Shown: in pieces, positions 7,388-14,540 of the stretch
Layout: each line of letters opens with the position of its first letter
Numbering within the stretch: position 1 is the stretch's first letter
The notes under the pieces: model-generated
Told to the model about the DNA's origin: nothing
Database searches by the model: none
What the model saw: the letters and a program-made list of their open reading frames with translations, nothing else
NCBI GenBank assembly: GCA_964499015.1
Contig: CAZCJA010000016.1
Location: forward strand, 1-35,768
Length of the DNA stretch: 35,768 bases
Source of the DNA: CAZCJA01 sp964499015
GTDB taxonomy: Bacteria > Elusimicrobiota > Elusimicrobia > F11
Direction: 5' to 3'
Translations under genes and position numbers: made by a program

Positions 7388-9334
7388 ATGATGAATCTTA
7401 AAGAAATCCTGCTGGGGAAACCCAAAGATCCGACGGACCCGCGCATCTTCCATAATATTTCCCTTGTGGCGTTTTTTGCCTGGGTGGGGTTGGGCGCCGA
7501 CGGGCTCAGCTCCTCCTGCTACGGTCCGGAGGAAGCGTTCCGCTCGCTTGGCGCCTACACGCATTTGGGACTCTTTCTCGCCCTGTGCATGGCCATTACC
7601 GTCTTTATTCTCTCCGCCAGCTACATTCAGATTATTGAGCAGTTTCCGTCCGGGGGCGGCGCCTATGTGGTGTCCACCAAAACATTGGGCCCGGTGCCGG
7701 GTTTGGTGGCCGGCAGCGCGCTGCTGGTCGACTATATCCTGACGGTCGCGATTTCCGTGGCGTCCAGCGCGGCCGCCATCTTCAGCTTTATGCCGCCGGA
7801 GTACCAGCAGTGGAAGTTTGCGGCGTCGATGGCCCTGCTGCTCATATTGCTCATCCTGAACCTGCGCGGAATCAAAGAATCAATCATCCTGCTCACCCCT
7901 GTTTTTTTAATCTTCCTGATTACTCACGGCATCGTTATTTTTTACGGGATTTTTTCCCATGGCTCGGAGTTGCCCATGCTGGTGGGCGACACCATTACCG
8001 AAACCCAGCAGGGGATCGCCACCATTGGGTTTGGGGGAATGCTGTTCATTTTCTTGCGCGCGTTTTCCTTGGGCGGCGGTACGTTTACCGGAATAGAGGC
8101 GGTCTCAAACGGCCTGCCGCTGTTGCGCGAGCCCCGCGTGGCCACCGGGAAACGGACCATGAAGTACATGGCTTTCTCGTTGGCGTTCATGGCGGGCGGA
8201 ATTTTGGTGGCTTACCTGCTGAACAATGTGGAAAGCGTCCCCGGCCAGACGCTTAACGCGACGCTCGTCCACCGGGTTTCCGACGCCTGGCCGGGGGGGC
8301 AGATCTTTTTCCTCGTGACGATGTTGTCCGAAGGCGCGCTCCTGATGGTGGCGGCCCAGGCGGGTTTCTTGGCCGGTCCCCGGACGATGTCCAACATGTC
8401 GCTCGACAACTGGCTGCCTCATCGCTTTAAGAATTTAAGCGAGCGCCTGGTCATTAAAGACGGCGTGCTGGTTATCGGCGTCGCGGCCGCGGCCATTCTT
8501 TATTACACCCAGGCGTCGGTGCATATCCTCGTGGTCATGTACTCCATCAACGTGTTTGTGACGTTTGCCTTGGGGCAACTGGGCATGATCCGGCTTTGGC
8601 TTAATGAAAAAACGGCCGACAACAGAGGCATGAAACTGCTGGTTCAGTTTGTGGCCTTGGCGTTGACCTCAAGCATCCTTGCGATCACCATCGTGATTAA
8701 ATTCGGCGAAGGCGGCTGGGTGACCATCCTTATTACAGGATCCTTGATTGGATTCTGTTGGTGGGTGTCCCGCCACTATGCGAAGACCCAGAAAGCGCTC
8801 AGCCATCTCAACGAAATTTTGTCCAACCTGCCCTTTCCGGAAATGACCCAAGCGCCGGAGAAAAAGGCCGGCGCGCCGGCGGCGGTTTTGATGGTCGCCG
8901 GGTATAACGGCCTGGGTATTCATTCCATCCTGGCGTTGCACCGCGCTTTTCCGGGACACTTCAAAAACCTTGTGTTCTTATCGGTCGGCGTGATCGACAC
9001 CGACCGGTTTAAAGGCGTGTCGGAGATCGATAACCTGAAGGCCTCCATTAAGGAAGACCTGGACAAGTACGTGAAGCTGGCCAACAAGATGGGGTTTTAC
9101 GCCGAATCGGCCATGACCCTGGAAACCAATACCCTGGAAGGGTTGGAAACGCTCTGCGAAGAGGTCAATAAGAAGTGGGTGAAGAAAATGTTCTTCGCCG
9201 GCCAATTGGTCTTTGAAAACGAGACGTGGTGGAGCCGTCTTTTGCATTCTCAAACGGCGTTCATGATCCAGCGGAAGCTGATTTTCAAGGGGATGGAGTC
9301 GGTTGTGCTGCCGATCCGGGTGCGTTTGCGCTGA
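7388..9334 (+). CDS. APC-family permease resembling the potassium importer KimA
   Basis: I place the start at the ATG ATG pair (7388 or 7391), because upstream residues do not look coding. The product has about 648 residues. The first part holds about 12 membrane helices with motifs shared with KimA: GADGLSSSCYGPEEAF, FPSGGGAYVVS, then SALLVDYILTVAISVASS, and LNLRGIKES. The last 170 or so residues form a cytoplasmic domain (from about APAAVLMVAGYNG), as in KimA-type proteins, where such a domain mediates dimerisation and control. KimA imports K+ with protons and is controlled by c-di-AMP in some Firmicutes. Potassium as the substrate here is inferred from similarity; generic amino-acid permease is the alternative. 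Confidence 0.75.
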   Translation: MMNLKEILLGKPKDPTDPRIFHNISLVAFFAWVGLGADGLSSSCYGPEEAFRSLGAYTHLGLFLALCMAITVFILSASYIQIIEQFPSGGGAYVVSTKTLGPVPGLVAGSALLVDYILTVAISVASSAAAIFSFMPPEYQQWKFAASMALLLILLILNLRGIKESIILLTPVFLIFLITHGIVIFYGIFSHGSELPMLVGDTITETQQGIATIGFGGMLFIFLRAFSLGGGTFTGIEAVSNGLPLLREPRVATGKRTMKYMAFSLAFMAGGILVAYLLNNVESVPGQTLNATLVHRVSDAWPGGQIFFLVTMLSEGALLMVAAQAGFLAGPRTMSNMSLDNWLPHRFKNLSERLVIKDGVLVIGVAAAAILYYTQASVHILVVMYSINVFVTFALGQLGMIRLWLNEKTADNRGMKLLVQFVALALTSSILAITIVIKFGEGGWVTILITGSLIGFCWWVSRHYAKTQKALSHLNEILSNLPFPEMTQAPEKKAGAPAAVLMVAGYNGLGIHSILALHRAFPGHFKNLVFLSVGVIDTDRFKGVSEIDNLKASIKEDLDKYVKLANKMGFYAESAMTLETNTLEGLETLCEEVNKKWVKKMFFAGQLVFENETWWSRLLHSQTAFMIQRKLIFKGMESVVLPIRVRLR

Positions 9335-9345
9335 AAAAATAGTTG

Positions 9346-9373
9346 TTGACGGCCTCAACTTCAATGTTCTAGT
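9346..9373 (+). promoter_or_regulatory. Promoter of the amt-P-II operon
   Basis: TTGACG (9346-9351) and TCTAGT (9368-9373) are 16 bases apart. Transcription would begin near 9380, just before the first leader hairpin at 9386, so the terminator at 9417-9457 would lie inside the amt leader. The same architecture occurs upstream of the 2-oxoacid oxidoreductase operon. Confidence 0.5.
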
Positions 9374-9385
9374 TTCCTCTCCACG

Positions 9386-9457
9386 CCGCAGTGTCGCGGT
9401 TTTAGATGGCAATGAAGCCTTCTCTCAAGACAAAGTTGAGAGGGGGCTTTTTTATTT
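9386..9457 (+). promoter_or_regulatory. ANTAR-type antitermination leader of amt (two hexaloop hairpins plus terminator)
   Basis: Hairpin P1 is CCGC (9386-9389), loop AGTGTC, GCGG (9396-9399). Hairpin P2 is AGATGGC (9404-9410), loop AATGAA, GCCTTCT (9417-9423) with one T-T mismatch. Both loops have six bases with A first and G fourth, the signature described for RNAs bound by ANTAR proteins such as NasR, AmiR and EutV. The 3' strand of P2 is also the 5' strand of a 12-bp terminator (9417-9428 with 9436-9447) followed by TTTTTTATTT. P2 and the terminator therefore exclude each other. Binding of an ANTAR protein to P1-P2 would permit read-through into amt. I infer this from structure; the protein is not in the window. 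Confidence 0.65.
9417..9457 (+). terminator. Intrinsic terminator in the amt leader
   Basis: A 12-bp stem (9417-9428 with 9436-9447, two G-U pairs) with a seven-base loop is followed by six T, an A and three T. It can also end transcripts of the KimA-like gene. Because a promoter lies upstream at 9346-9373, it probably acts as a regulated attenuator for amt. Confidence 0.85.
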
Positions 9458-9533
9458 CGGGCAATGATGCTCTTGTGTGGACCCTGATGGGTCCGGACAA
9501 GGGCATTTTTTTTGCCCTAACTGGGGGTCTCAA

Positions 9534-11033
9534 ATGAAGACGTTTAAAAAGCTTGTGACGCTGGGGCTATTCGTAGCAGCGTTGGGGATGGTGCTTTCCC
9601 CGGTCTTGATGGCCGAAGAAGCAGCGGCGGTTGATCTGGCTGCGAAGCTGGATGAAATTGCATTTACCAATAAAGTCGCTTTGGACACCATCTGGGTCCT
9701 GGTGGCGGCGATGCTTGTGTTCTTCATGAACATGGGGTTCGCGTTGGTTGAGTCGGGTTTTGCGCGGGCGAAAAACTGCGTGAACATCTTGTCCAAAAAC
9801 TTCATTGTTTTTGCGGCATCCACCCTCTCCTTTTGGGCGATCGGTTGGGGACTCATGTTCGGCGATGGAAACGGGTTTATGGGCACCCAGGGCTTGTGGT
9901 TCCTGGGCGGCGCCGATAACAGTCCGCTTTCGGGCGACGCCTACCAAGGCGTTTACGGCTCGATCGCGTGGGCAACGGTTCCATTCTTGGCCAAATTCTT
10001 CTTCCAGCTCGTGTTCGCCGGTACGGCGGCCACGATCGTTTCGGGAGCGGTGGCTGAACGCATTAAATATATGAGCTTCATCGTCTTCTCTCTGGTTCTC
10101 GTGGCCTTCATTTATCCGATCGTCGGTCACTGGATATGGGGCGGCGGCTGGTTGGCAAAACTCGGCATGTGGGACTTCGCCGGTTCGACCGTGGTCCACT
10201 CCGTGGGCGGCTGGGCCGCTCTCGCCGGTGTTTATATCCTCGGCCCGCGCTTCGGTAAATACGGCAAAGACGGCAAAGTGAACGCGATTCCCGGTCATAA
10301 CCTGACCTCGGCGACCATCGGCGTTCTGGTTCTGTGGCTTGGCTGGTTCGGGTTTAACCCGGGCTCGACGATGGCCGCGGCTCCGGGCGACATGGCCCGT
10401 ATCGCTGTCACCACCAACACCGCAGCGGCCATGGCTCTTCTGACCTCGACCTTCACCTCCTGGCTCCTCTTGGGCAAGCCGGACTTGGGCATGTCCATCA
10501 ACGGCTGCTTGGCCGGTCTTGTGGCGATCACCGCTCCCTGCGCGTTTGTTAGCGTCGGCAGCTCCGCCATCATCGGCGGTATCGCCGGTGTGTTCGTCGT
10601 CTTCGCGGTCCTCTTCTTTGACAAAGTCAAAGCGGACGACCCGGTCGGCGCGACGGCGGTTCACTTGGCCAACGGCGTGTTTGGAACCATCTGCGTTGGT
10701 CTCTTCGCTCAGGATCAGTTCATCCCGAACACGACCGGTAACGGCCTTCTGTTCGGCGGCGGAACGAAACTCTTGATGGCCCAGTTGACGGGTGTTGTTG
10801 CCGTCGGCGCGTTTGTGTTCATTGCCGCGGCCATTACGTTCCTCGTGATCAAATACACCATTGGCTTGCGCGTCACCCTTCAGGAAGAAATCGAAGGCTT
10901 GGACATCGGCGAGCACGGCCAGACCGCTTATCCGGAATTCGTTTCCCGCAAATCAACGCACGCTCTCCTTGGTGCTATGATGTCGGAAAAATCGGCTCCG
11001 GCCGGCGCAGCCGTCAAAACGGGGGGATACTAA
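9534..11033 (+). CDS. amt: Ammonium transporter Amt
   Basis: The start at 9534 follows a GGGGGT ribosome-site-like run and gives a proper signal peptide (MKTFKKLVTLGLFVAALGMV, cleaved near MAEEAAA); the in-frame extension to 9477 runs through leader hairpins and is rejected. The 499-residue protein has about 11 membrane helices after the signal. Family motifs include MNMGFALVESGFARAKN, the GHWIWGGGWL loop, and the twin histidines of the pore in VVHSVGGWAALAG and AVHLANGVFG. It conducts ammonium across the inner membrane. The P-II gene follows after a single base, and P-II proteins block Amt when nitrogen is plentiful. A structured leader suggests control by transcription antitermination. Confidence 0.95.
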   Translation: MKTFKKLVTLGLFVAALGMVLSPVLMAEEAAAVDLAAKLDEIAFTNKVALDTIWVLVAAMLVFFMNMGFALVESGFARAKNCVNILSKNFIVFAASTLSFWAIGWGLMFGDGNGFMGTQGLWFLGGADNSPLSGDAYQGVYGSIAWATVPFLAKFFFQLVFAGTAATIVSGAVAERIKYMSFIVFSLVLVAFIYPIVGHWIWGGGWLAKLGMWDFAGSTVVHSVGGWAALAGVYILGPRFGKYGKDGKVNAIPGHNLTSATIGVLVLWLGWFGFNPGSTMAAAPGDMARIAVTTNTAAAMALLTSTFTSWLLLGKPDLGMSINGCLAGLVAITAPCAFVSVGSSAIIGGIAGVFVVFAVLFFDKVKADDPVGATAVHLANGVFGTICVGLFAQDQFIPNTTGNGLLFGGGTKLLMAQLTGVVAVGAFVFIAAAITFLVIKYTIGLRVTLQEEIEGLDIGEHGQTAYPEFVSRKSTHALLGAMMSEKSAPAGAAVKTGGY

Positions 11034-11034
11034 T

Positions 11035-11376
11035 ATGAAAAAAGTAGAAGCCGTCATTCGTCCGGACTCCTTGGACGACGTGATGGCCGAGCTTGAAAAA
11101 GCCGGCTATCCCGGAATCATGGTGACCGAAATTGAAGGTCACGGAAAACAAAAAGGCGTCGCTCAACAGTGGCGCGGGCAGGAATACAAAGTCGATCTCT
11201 TGCCGAAAGTCAAAATTGAAGTGGTTGTCTCCGACAAGGAAGCCGACGAGATCATTCAACGCATCTCGAAAGTGACCAAAACCGGACAGATTGGCGACGG
11301 GAAGATCTTCGTCACCACCGTGGCCGACGTGGTTCGCATACGCACCGGCGAACGCGGCGACAGCGCGCTTAATTAA
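11035..11376 (+). CDS. glnK: P-II nitrogen regulatory protein (GlnK/GlnB)
   Basis: The 113-residue protein matches P-II throughout: MKKVEAVIRPDSLDDV at the start, T loop around residues 37-55 with RGQEYKVDLLPK and the uridylylation site Tyr51, the B loop TGQIGDGKIFV, and the C-terminal VVRIRTGERGDSA. It binds ATP/ADP and 2-oxoglutarate, senses nitrogen and energy state, and docks on Amt. Linkage to amt favours the GlnK subgroup. It is transcribed with amt and followed by a strong hairpin array. Confidence 0.95.
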   Translation: MKKVEAVIRPDSLDDVMAELEKAGYPGIMVTEIEGHGKQKGVAQQWRGQEYKVDLLPKVKIEVVVSDKEADEIIQRISKVTKTGQIGDGKIFVTTVADVVRIRTGERGDSALN

Positions 11377-11380
11377 TTAA

Positions 11381-11464
11381 AAGAGCCCCTCACCCGGCCT
11401 TGCCCTTCGGGCTCGGCCACCCTCTCCCGGAAACGGGAGAGGGTAGGGTGAGGGTTCTTTTTTT
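11381..11464 (+). repeat. REP-like multi-branched palindromic element, also a likely terminator
   Basis: An outer stem joins AAGAGCCCCTCACCC (11381-11395) to GGGTGAGGGTTCTT (11446-11459) with one bulged C. It encloses two hairpins: GGCC..GCCC/GGGC..GGCC (11396-11418) and a perfect 11-bp stem ACCCTCTCCCG/CGGGAGAGGGT with GAAA loop (11419-11444). A T run (to 11464) follows, so it can terminate the amt-P-II transcript. The CCTCACCC / CCCTCTCCC / GGGAGAGGG style is that of intergenic palindromic repeats found in many bacterial genomes. Confidence 0.75.
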
Positions 11465-11467
11465 GTC

Positions 11468-11473
11468 TATACT
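11468..11473 (+). promoter_or_regulatory. -10 box directly before rph
   Basis: TATACT ends seven bases before the ATG of rph. Transcription would start at or next to the A of the start codon, implying a leaderless message. No good -35 is seen, since the REP-like element occupies that position. Confidence 0.45.
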
Positions 11474-11480
11474 TCCCGCC

Positions 11481-12191
11481 ATGAAAAAATCCCCGTCATC
11501 GCTTCGCCCGCTTAAATTTCAACTTTCGTATTTACCGCACGTTGCCGGTTCGTGCCTCGTTTCCATGGGCAACACCCAGGTTCTTTGTGCCGCTTCCGTT
11601 GACACCAGCGTCCCGCCGCACGCCGAAGAGAAAGGCAATGGCTGGGTGACCGCTGAATACGCGATGCTGCCGCACGCCGGGGACCGGCGCTCCTCCCGCG
11701 GAAAAGTATCCTCCGGCGGCCGCGTTCAGGAAATTTCACGCCTGGTCGGACGCTCGTTGCGCGCCGCCGTAAACTTGCCGGATTTGTCCGGTTTCACCAT
11801 TACCGTTGATTGCGACGTCATCCGCGCCGATGGTGGAACCCGCACTGCGTCCATTAACGGTGGCTTCATCGCGCTGGCCCTGGCGCTGAAAGGTCTGTAC
11901 AAGAAGGGCTTGCTGAATCGCTGGCCGATCAAACATCAGGTGGCCGCGGTTTCGGTGGGCCTGATTAAGCAAAAGCCCGTTCTCGACATCTGCTATCTGG
12001 AAGACAAAGACGCCGAGACCGACATGAATTTGGTTATGGCCGATGACGGGCGGTTTATTGAATTGCAGGGCACCGCGGAAAACGACCCCTTTTCCAGTCA
12101 ACAACTGGAGCGGATGCTGGTTTTGGGCCGCGCCGGCATGAAGAAAATTATCTCGGCTCAAAAGAAAGCGCTCGGTAAATTGCCGCAATGA
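11481..12191 (+). CDS. rph: Ribonuclease PH
   Basis: The ATG at 11481 gives a 236-residue protein of normal size; the longer in-frame reading runs through the palindromic repeat and is rejected. The sequence matches RNase PH: GNTQVLCAASVDTSVPP, GWVTAEYAMLPHAGDRRSSR, GRVQEISRLVGRSLRAAV and the DCDVIRADGGTRTASINGG active-site block. It trims tRNA 3' ends by phosphorolysis. That fits a chromosome where at least five of six tRNAs here lack an encoded CCA. It overlaps the next gene by four bases. No Shine-Dalgarno is visible. Confidence 0.95.
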   Translation: MKKSPSSLRPLKFQLSYLPHVAGSCLVSMGNTQVLCAASVDTSVPPHAEEKGNGWVTAEYAMLPHAGDRRSSRGKVSSGGRVQEISRLVGRSLRAAVNLPDLSGFTITVDCDVIRADGGTRTASINGGFIALALALKGLYKKGLLNRWPIKHQVAAVSVGLIKQKPVLDICYLEDKDAETDMNLVMADDGRFIELQGTAENDPFSSQQLERMLVLGRAGMKKIISAQKKALGKLPQ

Positions 12192-12802
12192 AAAAAGCCC
12201 GTCTCGTTCTCGCGACCAACAACAAACACAAAGTCAAAGAGATCAAAGCGATTCTAAAGCGTGCCCGCATCAACGCGCATGTGCTCACTCTCGAAGATTT
12301 TCCGCCGACGCGCCCCGTTGTCGAAAACAAGCCGACGATAGAGGGCAACGCCGTTAAAAAAGCGCGCGAAGTGGCTAAGCGCACCAAGTGTCTGGCCATT
12401 TCCGACGATACCGGCCTTTTTATTAACGTCTTAAAAGGCGCTCCCGGCGTTTATTCCGCCCGTTTCGCCGGTCCCGGCTGCACGTTCATCGACAACAATC
12501 GCAAAGTTTTGCGCTTGATGAGGAAAACGCCCGTTTCGAAGCGCGGCGCCACCTTTCGCTGCGTGGCGGCGCTGGCCTTGCCGAATGGGAAGACGTTTTT
12601 GGCCGAGGGACGGATTTCTGGCCGGATCGCCGCGGACATAAAAGGGAGAGTGGGGTTCGGGTACGATCCGATTTTTTACGTTCCGCGTTTCAAAAAAACC
12701 TTTGCAGAAATGAGCGCTGCGCTTAAGAATAGGATCAGCCACCGCGGCAAAGCCTTTTCCCAAGTGCCCACGCTGTTAAGGCGGGCTTTAAGATCGATTT
12801 GA
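12188..12802 (+). CDS. rdgB: XTP/dITP pyrophosphatase (HAM1/RdgB family)
   Basis: The ATG overlaps the rph stop (ATGA), and the rph-rdgB order is common in bacteria. The 204-residue protein begins with LVLATNNKHKVKEI, carries ENKPTIEGNAVKKAREVAKRT and the SDDTGLFINVLKGAPGVYSARFAG catalytic block (more often ADDSGL), and ends with GYDPIFYVP, TFAEM and NRISHRGKAF. It hydrolyses non-canonical purine triphosphates to prevent their incorporation into nucleic acids. Two palindromes follow 4 bases after the stop. Confidence 0.93.
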   Translation: MKKARLVLATNNKHKVKEIKAILKRARINAHVLTLEDFPPTRPVVENKPTIEGNAVKKAREVAKRTKCLAISDDTGLFINVLKGAPGVYSARFAGPGCTFIDNNRKVLRLMRKTPVSKRGATFRCVAALALPNGKTFLAEGRISGRIAADIKGRVGFGYDPIFYVPRFKKTFAEMSAALKNRISHRGKAFSQVPTLLRRALRSI

Positions 12803-12806
12803 TAGC

Positions 12807-12837
12807 ATCGCATGCGATATTCGCATGCGCATGCGAA
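12807..12837 (+). repeat. GCATGCG palindrome pair, copy A
   Basis: A 12-bp perfect palindrome ATCGCATGCGAT (12807-12818) is followed by an 18-bp perfect palindrome TTCGCATGCGCATGCGAA (12820-12837). It sits between rdgB and tRNA-Arg(TCT). A matching pair in the opposite order occurs at 15221-15249. Confidence 0.85.
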
Positions 12838-12841
12838 GTCT

Positions 12842-12914
12842 GTGCCCGTAGCTCAGTTGGAAGAGCAACAGCCTTCTAAGCTGTGGGTCGCAGGTTCGAT
12901 TCCTGCCGGGCACA
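12842..12914 (+). tRNA. tRNA-Arg (anticodon TCT)
   Basis: Acceptor GTGCCCG pairs with CGGGCAC; anticodon stem ACAGC/GCTGT surrounds CTTCTAA (anticodon TCT); the T arm is GCAGG-TTCGATT-CCTGC. The discriminator is A, and no CCA is encoded. It lies four bases after the palindrome pair and 57 bases before the sigma-54-like gene. Confidence 0.95.
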
Positions 12915-12936
12915 CATTTTCTCTTGCAAAAAAGCC

Positions 12937-12965
12937 TTGAAAGGCCAAGCCGTTGCTTGTATGTA
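12937..12965 (+). promoter_or_regulatory. Promoter of the sigma-54-like gene
   Basis: TTGAAA (12937-12942), a 17-base spacer and TATGTA (12960-12965) precede the ATG by only six bases. The predicted start point coincides with the start codon, suggesting a leaderless mRNA. Confidence 0.5.
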
Positions 12966-12971
12966 TAGGGC

Positions 12972-14072
12972 ATGGCAGATCTTAACTTCCGGCAGAACCT
13001 AAGCCCCAAAGTCATGCAGCGCACGGTGCTGCTCGGACGCGTCAAAATGGCCCAAGCCATCCAACTTCCCGAATCCGAATGGGCGAAAATGCTTTCCGAG
13101 GTTGAGGGGGATTCTCTTTTCCAGGAACTCGTTAGCGCCAAGCCCGGCGGCCAATCGGTGGTCCGCTACAAACGGTTTGGCCGCAGTTCACTTTCCGGCC
13201 AGTTCTACGAGATGCAGGACACCAATGTTGTCGGCGGCAGCGGTGTTTCGGCGGAAACGCTGATCGAGCAGAAAAAACATTTGGTCGCCCTGATCCAAAA
13301 AATCGGTCAACCCGCTTTTGAGCAGCATTTTTTATACCGCGAAAACGGCGAATCGCTGGAGGACGTGTCCAGGATTTGCGGTATGACGCTCGACGAAGCC
13401 AAACAGCTGCAGGAATTTGTGGTCACCATGTCGGTTCAGGCGGAATTCTATCACCCGTCCCATTTGTCGGGCACGGATATGCCGAAGCCGCTTTTGATCG
13501 GCAAGATCATCCAAAACCAGGACAAGACGTTTTCCATTTCCTATTTTTCGCCGCACTTGGCGCGCGGCATGTACGAGGTAAACCACGCGGCCCTAAAGCG
13601 CTGGCAGAAAGACCGCAAGCTCAACCGCGCCGAAGCGTCGCGGCTGCGCAAGTTCGTCGGCTTGCTTGAACTCTCTAATTTGAAACAAGGCGCGTTTTCC
13701 CGCGTGATGGATTTGCTTTTGGAAGAGCAAAAAGATTTTTTGCTCACCCGGGACGCCACCAAGCTCTCGCCGATCTCATTGCGGCACGTGGCGCGCACGC
13801 TGCAGTTCGCGCCGAGCACCATCAGCCGCGTCATGGGGTTGAAAAGCGTCATGACCCCGTGGGACCGAGAGGTGCCGCTTTCTTATTTCATGCCGGGCCA
13901 GCGCCGTGTGGTGCTGTCAATCCTGGAAAAAACGCTGACGGCCTCGCCCAGCCACCTGACCGACGCCGCATTGTCCAAGAAAATCGCCGACACATATGGG
14001 GTGAATGTCTCCCGCCGCACCATCACCGCTTGCCGGCACGTGCTGCTTAAAGACAAACGCCTCGCCGCTTAA
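12972..14072 (+). CDS. Divergent, short RNA polymerase sigma-54 (RpoN) family protein
   Basis: The 366-residue product is shorter than usual RpoN (about 450-500). The N-terminus has a reduced region I (LSPKVMQRTVLLG, then MAQAIQLPESEW near residues 26-37) without the usual Gln/Leu-rich run. The C-terminal half is recognisable: QKDFLLTR, the helix-turn-helix LSPISLRHVARTLQFAPSTI at about 265-284 followed by SRVMGLKSVMTP, the YFMPG strand end, and a final LTDAALSKKIADTYGVNV. The RpoN box (347-355) reads SRRTITACR instead of ARRTVAKYR, keeping Arg-Arg-Thr and the last Arg. It should direct core RNA polymerase to -24/-12 promoters with activator ATPases; altered specificity is possible. Confidence 0.82.
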   Translation: MADLNFRQNLSPKVMQRTVLLGRVKMAQAIQLPESEWAKMLSEVEGDSLFQELVSAKPGGQSVVRYKRFGRSSLSGQFYEMQDTNVVGGSGVSAETLIEQKKHLVALIQKIGQPAFEQHFLYRENGESLEDVSRICGMTLDEAKQLQEFVVTMSVQAEFYHPSHLSGTDMPKPLLIGKIIQNQDKTFSISYFSPHLARGMYEVNHAALKRWQKDRKLNRAEASRLRKFVGLLELSNLKQGAFSRVMDLLLEEQKDFLLTRDATKLSPISLRHVARTLQFAPSTISRVMGLKSVMTPWDREVPLSYFMPGQRRVVLSILEKTLTASPSHLTDAALSKKIADTYGVNVSRRTITACRHVLLKDKRLAA

Positions 14073-14104
14073 TCGCCGCCCGCCCGGGTAGCCCTTTCCT
14101 TGCG

Positions 14105-14113
14105 TGATATAAT
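14105..14113 (+). promoter_or_regulatory. Extended -10 promoter of the small TPR gene
   Basis: TG-A-TATAAT is a perfect extended -10 and ends six bases before the ATG at 14120. The start point should coincide with the start codon. No -35 is apparent, which extended -10 promoters do not need. Confidence 0.6.
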
Positions 14114-14119
14114 GCCCCG

Positions 14120-14452
14120 ATGAAAAATTTAGCGTTTATTTTGTTTTTTGCCGTCTTTCTGTCGCCCGCATGGGCGCACACCGCCGTCGATCAGCTGCAG
14201 CAGGCGCAAATGTTTTTCGAGAAAAAGTCGTATAAAAAAGTCATAACGGTGTGCGACAGAATTTTGGACAAGGATCCGCGGTCGGCCGACGCCTATTATT
14301 GGAAGGGCCGGGCGCTGGAAGCCCAGTCGAAGCCGCTAGATGCGGCGAACGAATACAAAGCGGCGCTGATCGCCCGTGAAGAATTTCCGGAAGCCCGTGA
14401 CGGCTTGTCGCGGGTTTCGTCGATTTTGGCTCCGTCGGACGTAAGCAACTAA
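14120..14452 (+). CDS. Small exported TPR-repeat protein
   Basis: This 110-residue protein starts with a signal peptide (MKNLAFILFFAVFLSPAWA, cleaved before HTAV). The rest contains about two tetratricopeptide repeats: an AQMFFEKKSYKKVITVCDRI helix pair and the canonical DAYYWKGRALEAQSKPLDAA repeat. TPR modules bind other proteins; the partner is unknown. It ends five bases before tRNA-Leu, so its transcript probably runs into the tRNA and smpB. Confidence 0.75.
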   Translation: MKNLAFILFFAVFLSPAWAHTAVDQLQQAQMFFEKKSYKKVITVCDRILDKDPRSADAYYWKGRALEAQSKPLDAANEYKAALIAREEFPEARDGLSRVSSILAPSDVSN

Positions 14453-14457
14453 CATGC

Positions 14458-14540
14458 GCGCAGGTGGTGGAACGGCAGACACGCTAGCCTCAGGAGCTAG
14501 TGGGCGTAAGCCCTTGTGGGTTCAAATCCCACTCTGCGCA
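14458..14540 (+). tRNA. tRNA-Leu (anticodon CAG)
   Basis: Acceptor GCGCAGG pairs with TCTGCGC (last pair G-U). The anticodon stem CTAGC/GCTAG encloses CTCAGGA (anticodon CAG). A long variable arm (TGGGCGTAAGCCCTT) marks it as class II, and the T arm is GTGGG-TTCAAAT-CCCAC. The discriminator A at 14540 is also the first base of the smpB start codon. No CCA is encoded. Confidence 0.95.

Noticed and set aside
9407..9421. TGGCAATGAAGCC as a sigma-54 promoter for amt
   Set aside because: The GG-N10-GC spacing is not met; the bases are better explained as ANTAR hairpin P2.
9477..9533. N-terminal extension of Amt by 19 residues
   Set aside because: The sequence lies in leader hairpins, gives non-hydrophobic residues before a good signal peptide, and has a weaker start.
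9567..10916. 449-codon open frame on the minus strand opposite amt
   Set aside because: It is antisense to a certain Amt gene, has a composition of Arg/His/Asp typical of GC-rich shadow frames, and has no recognisable domain.
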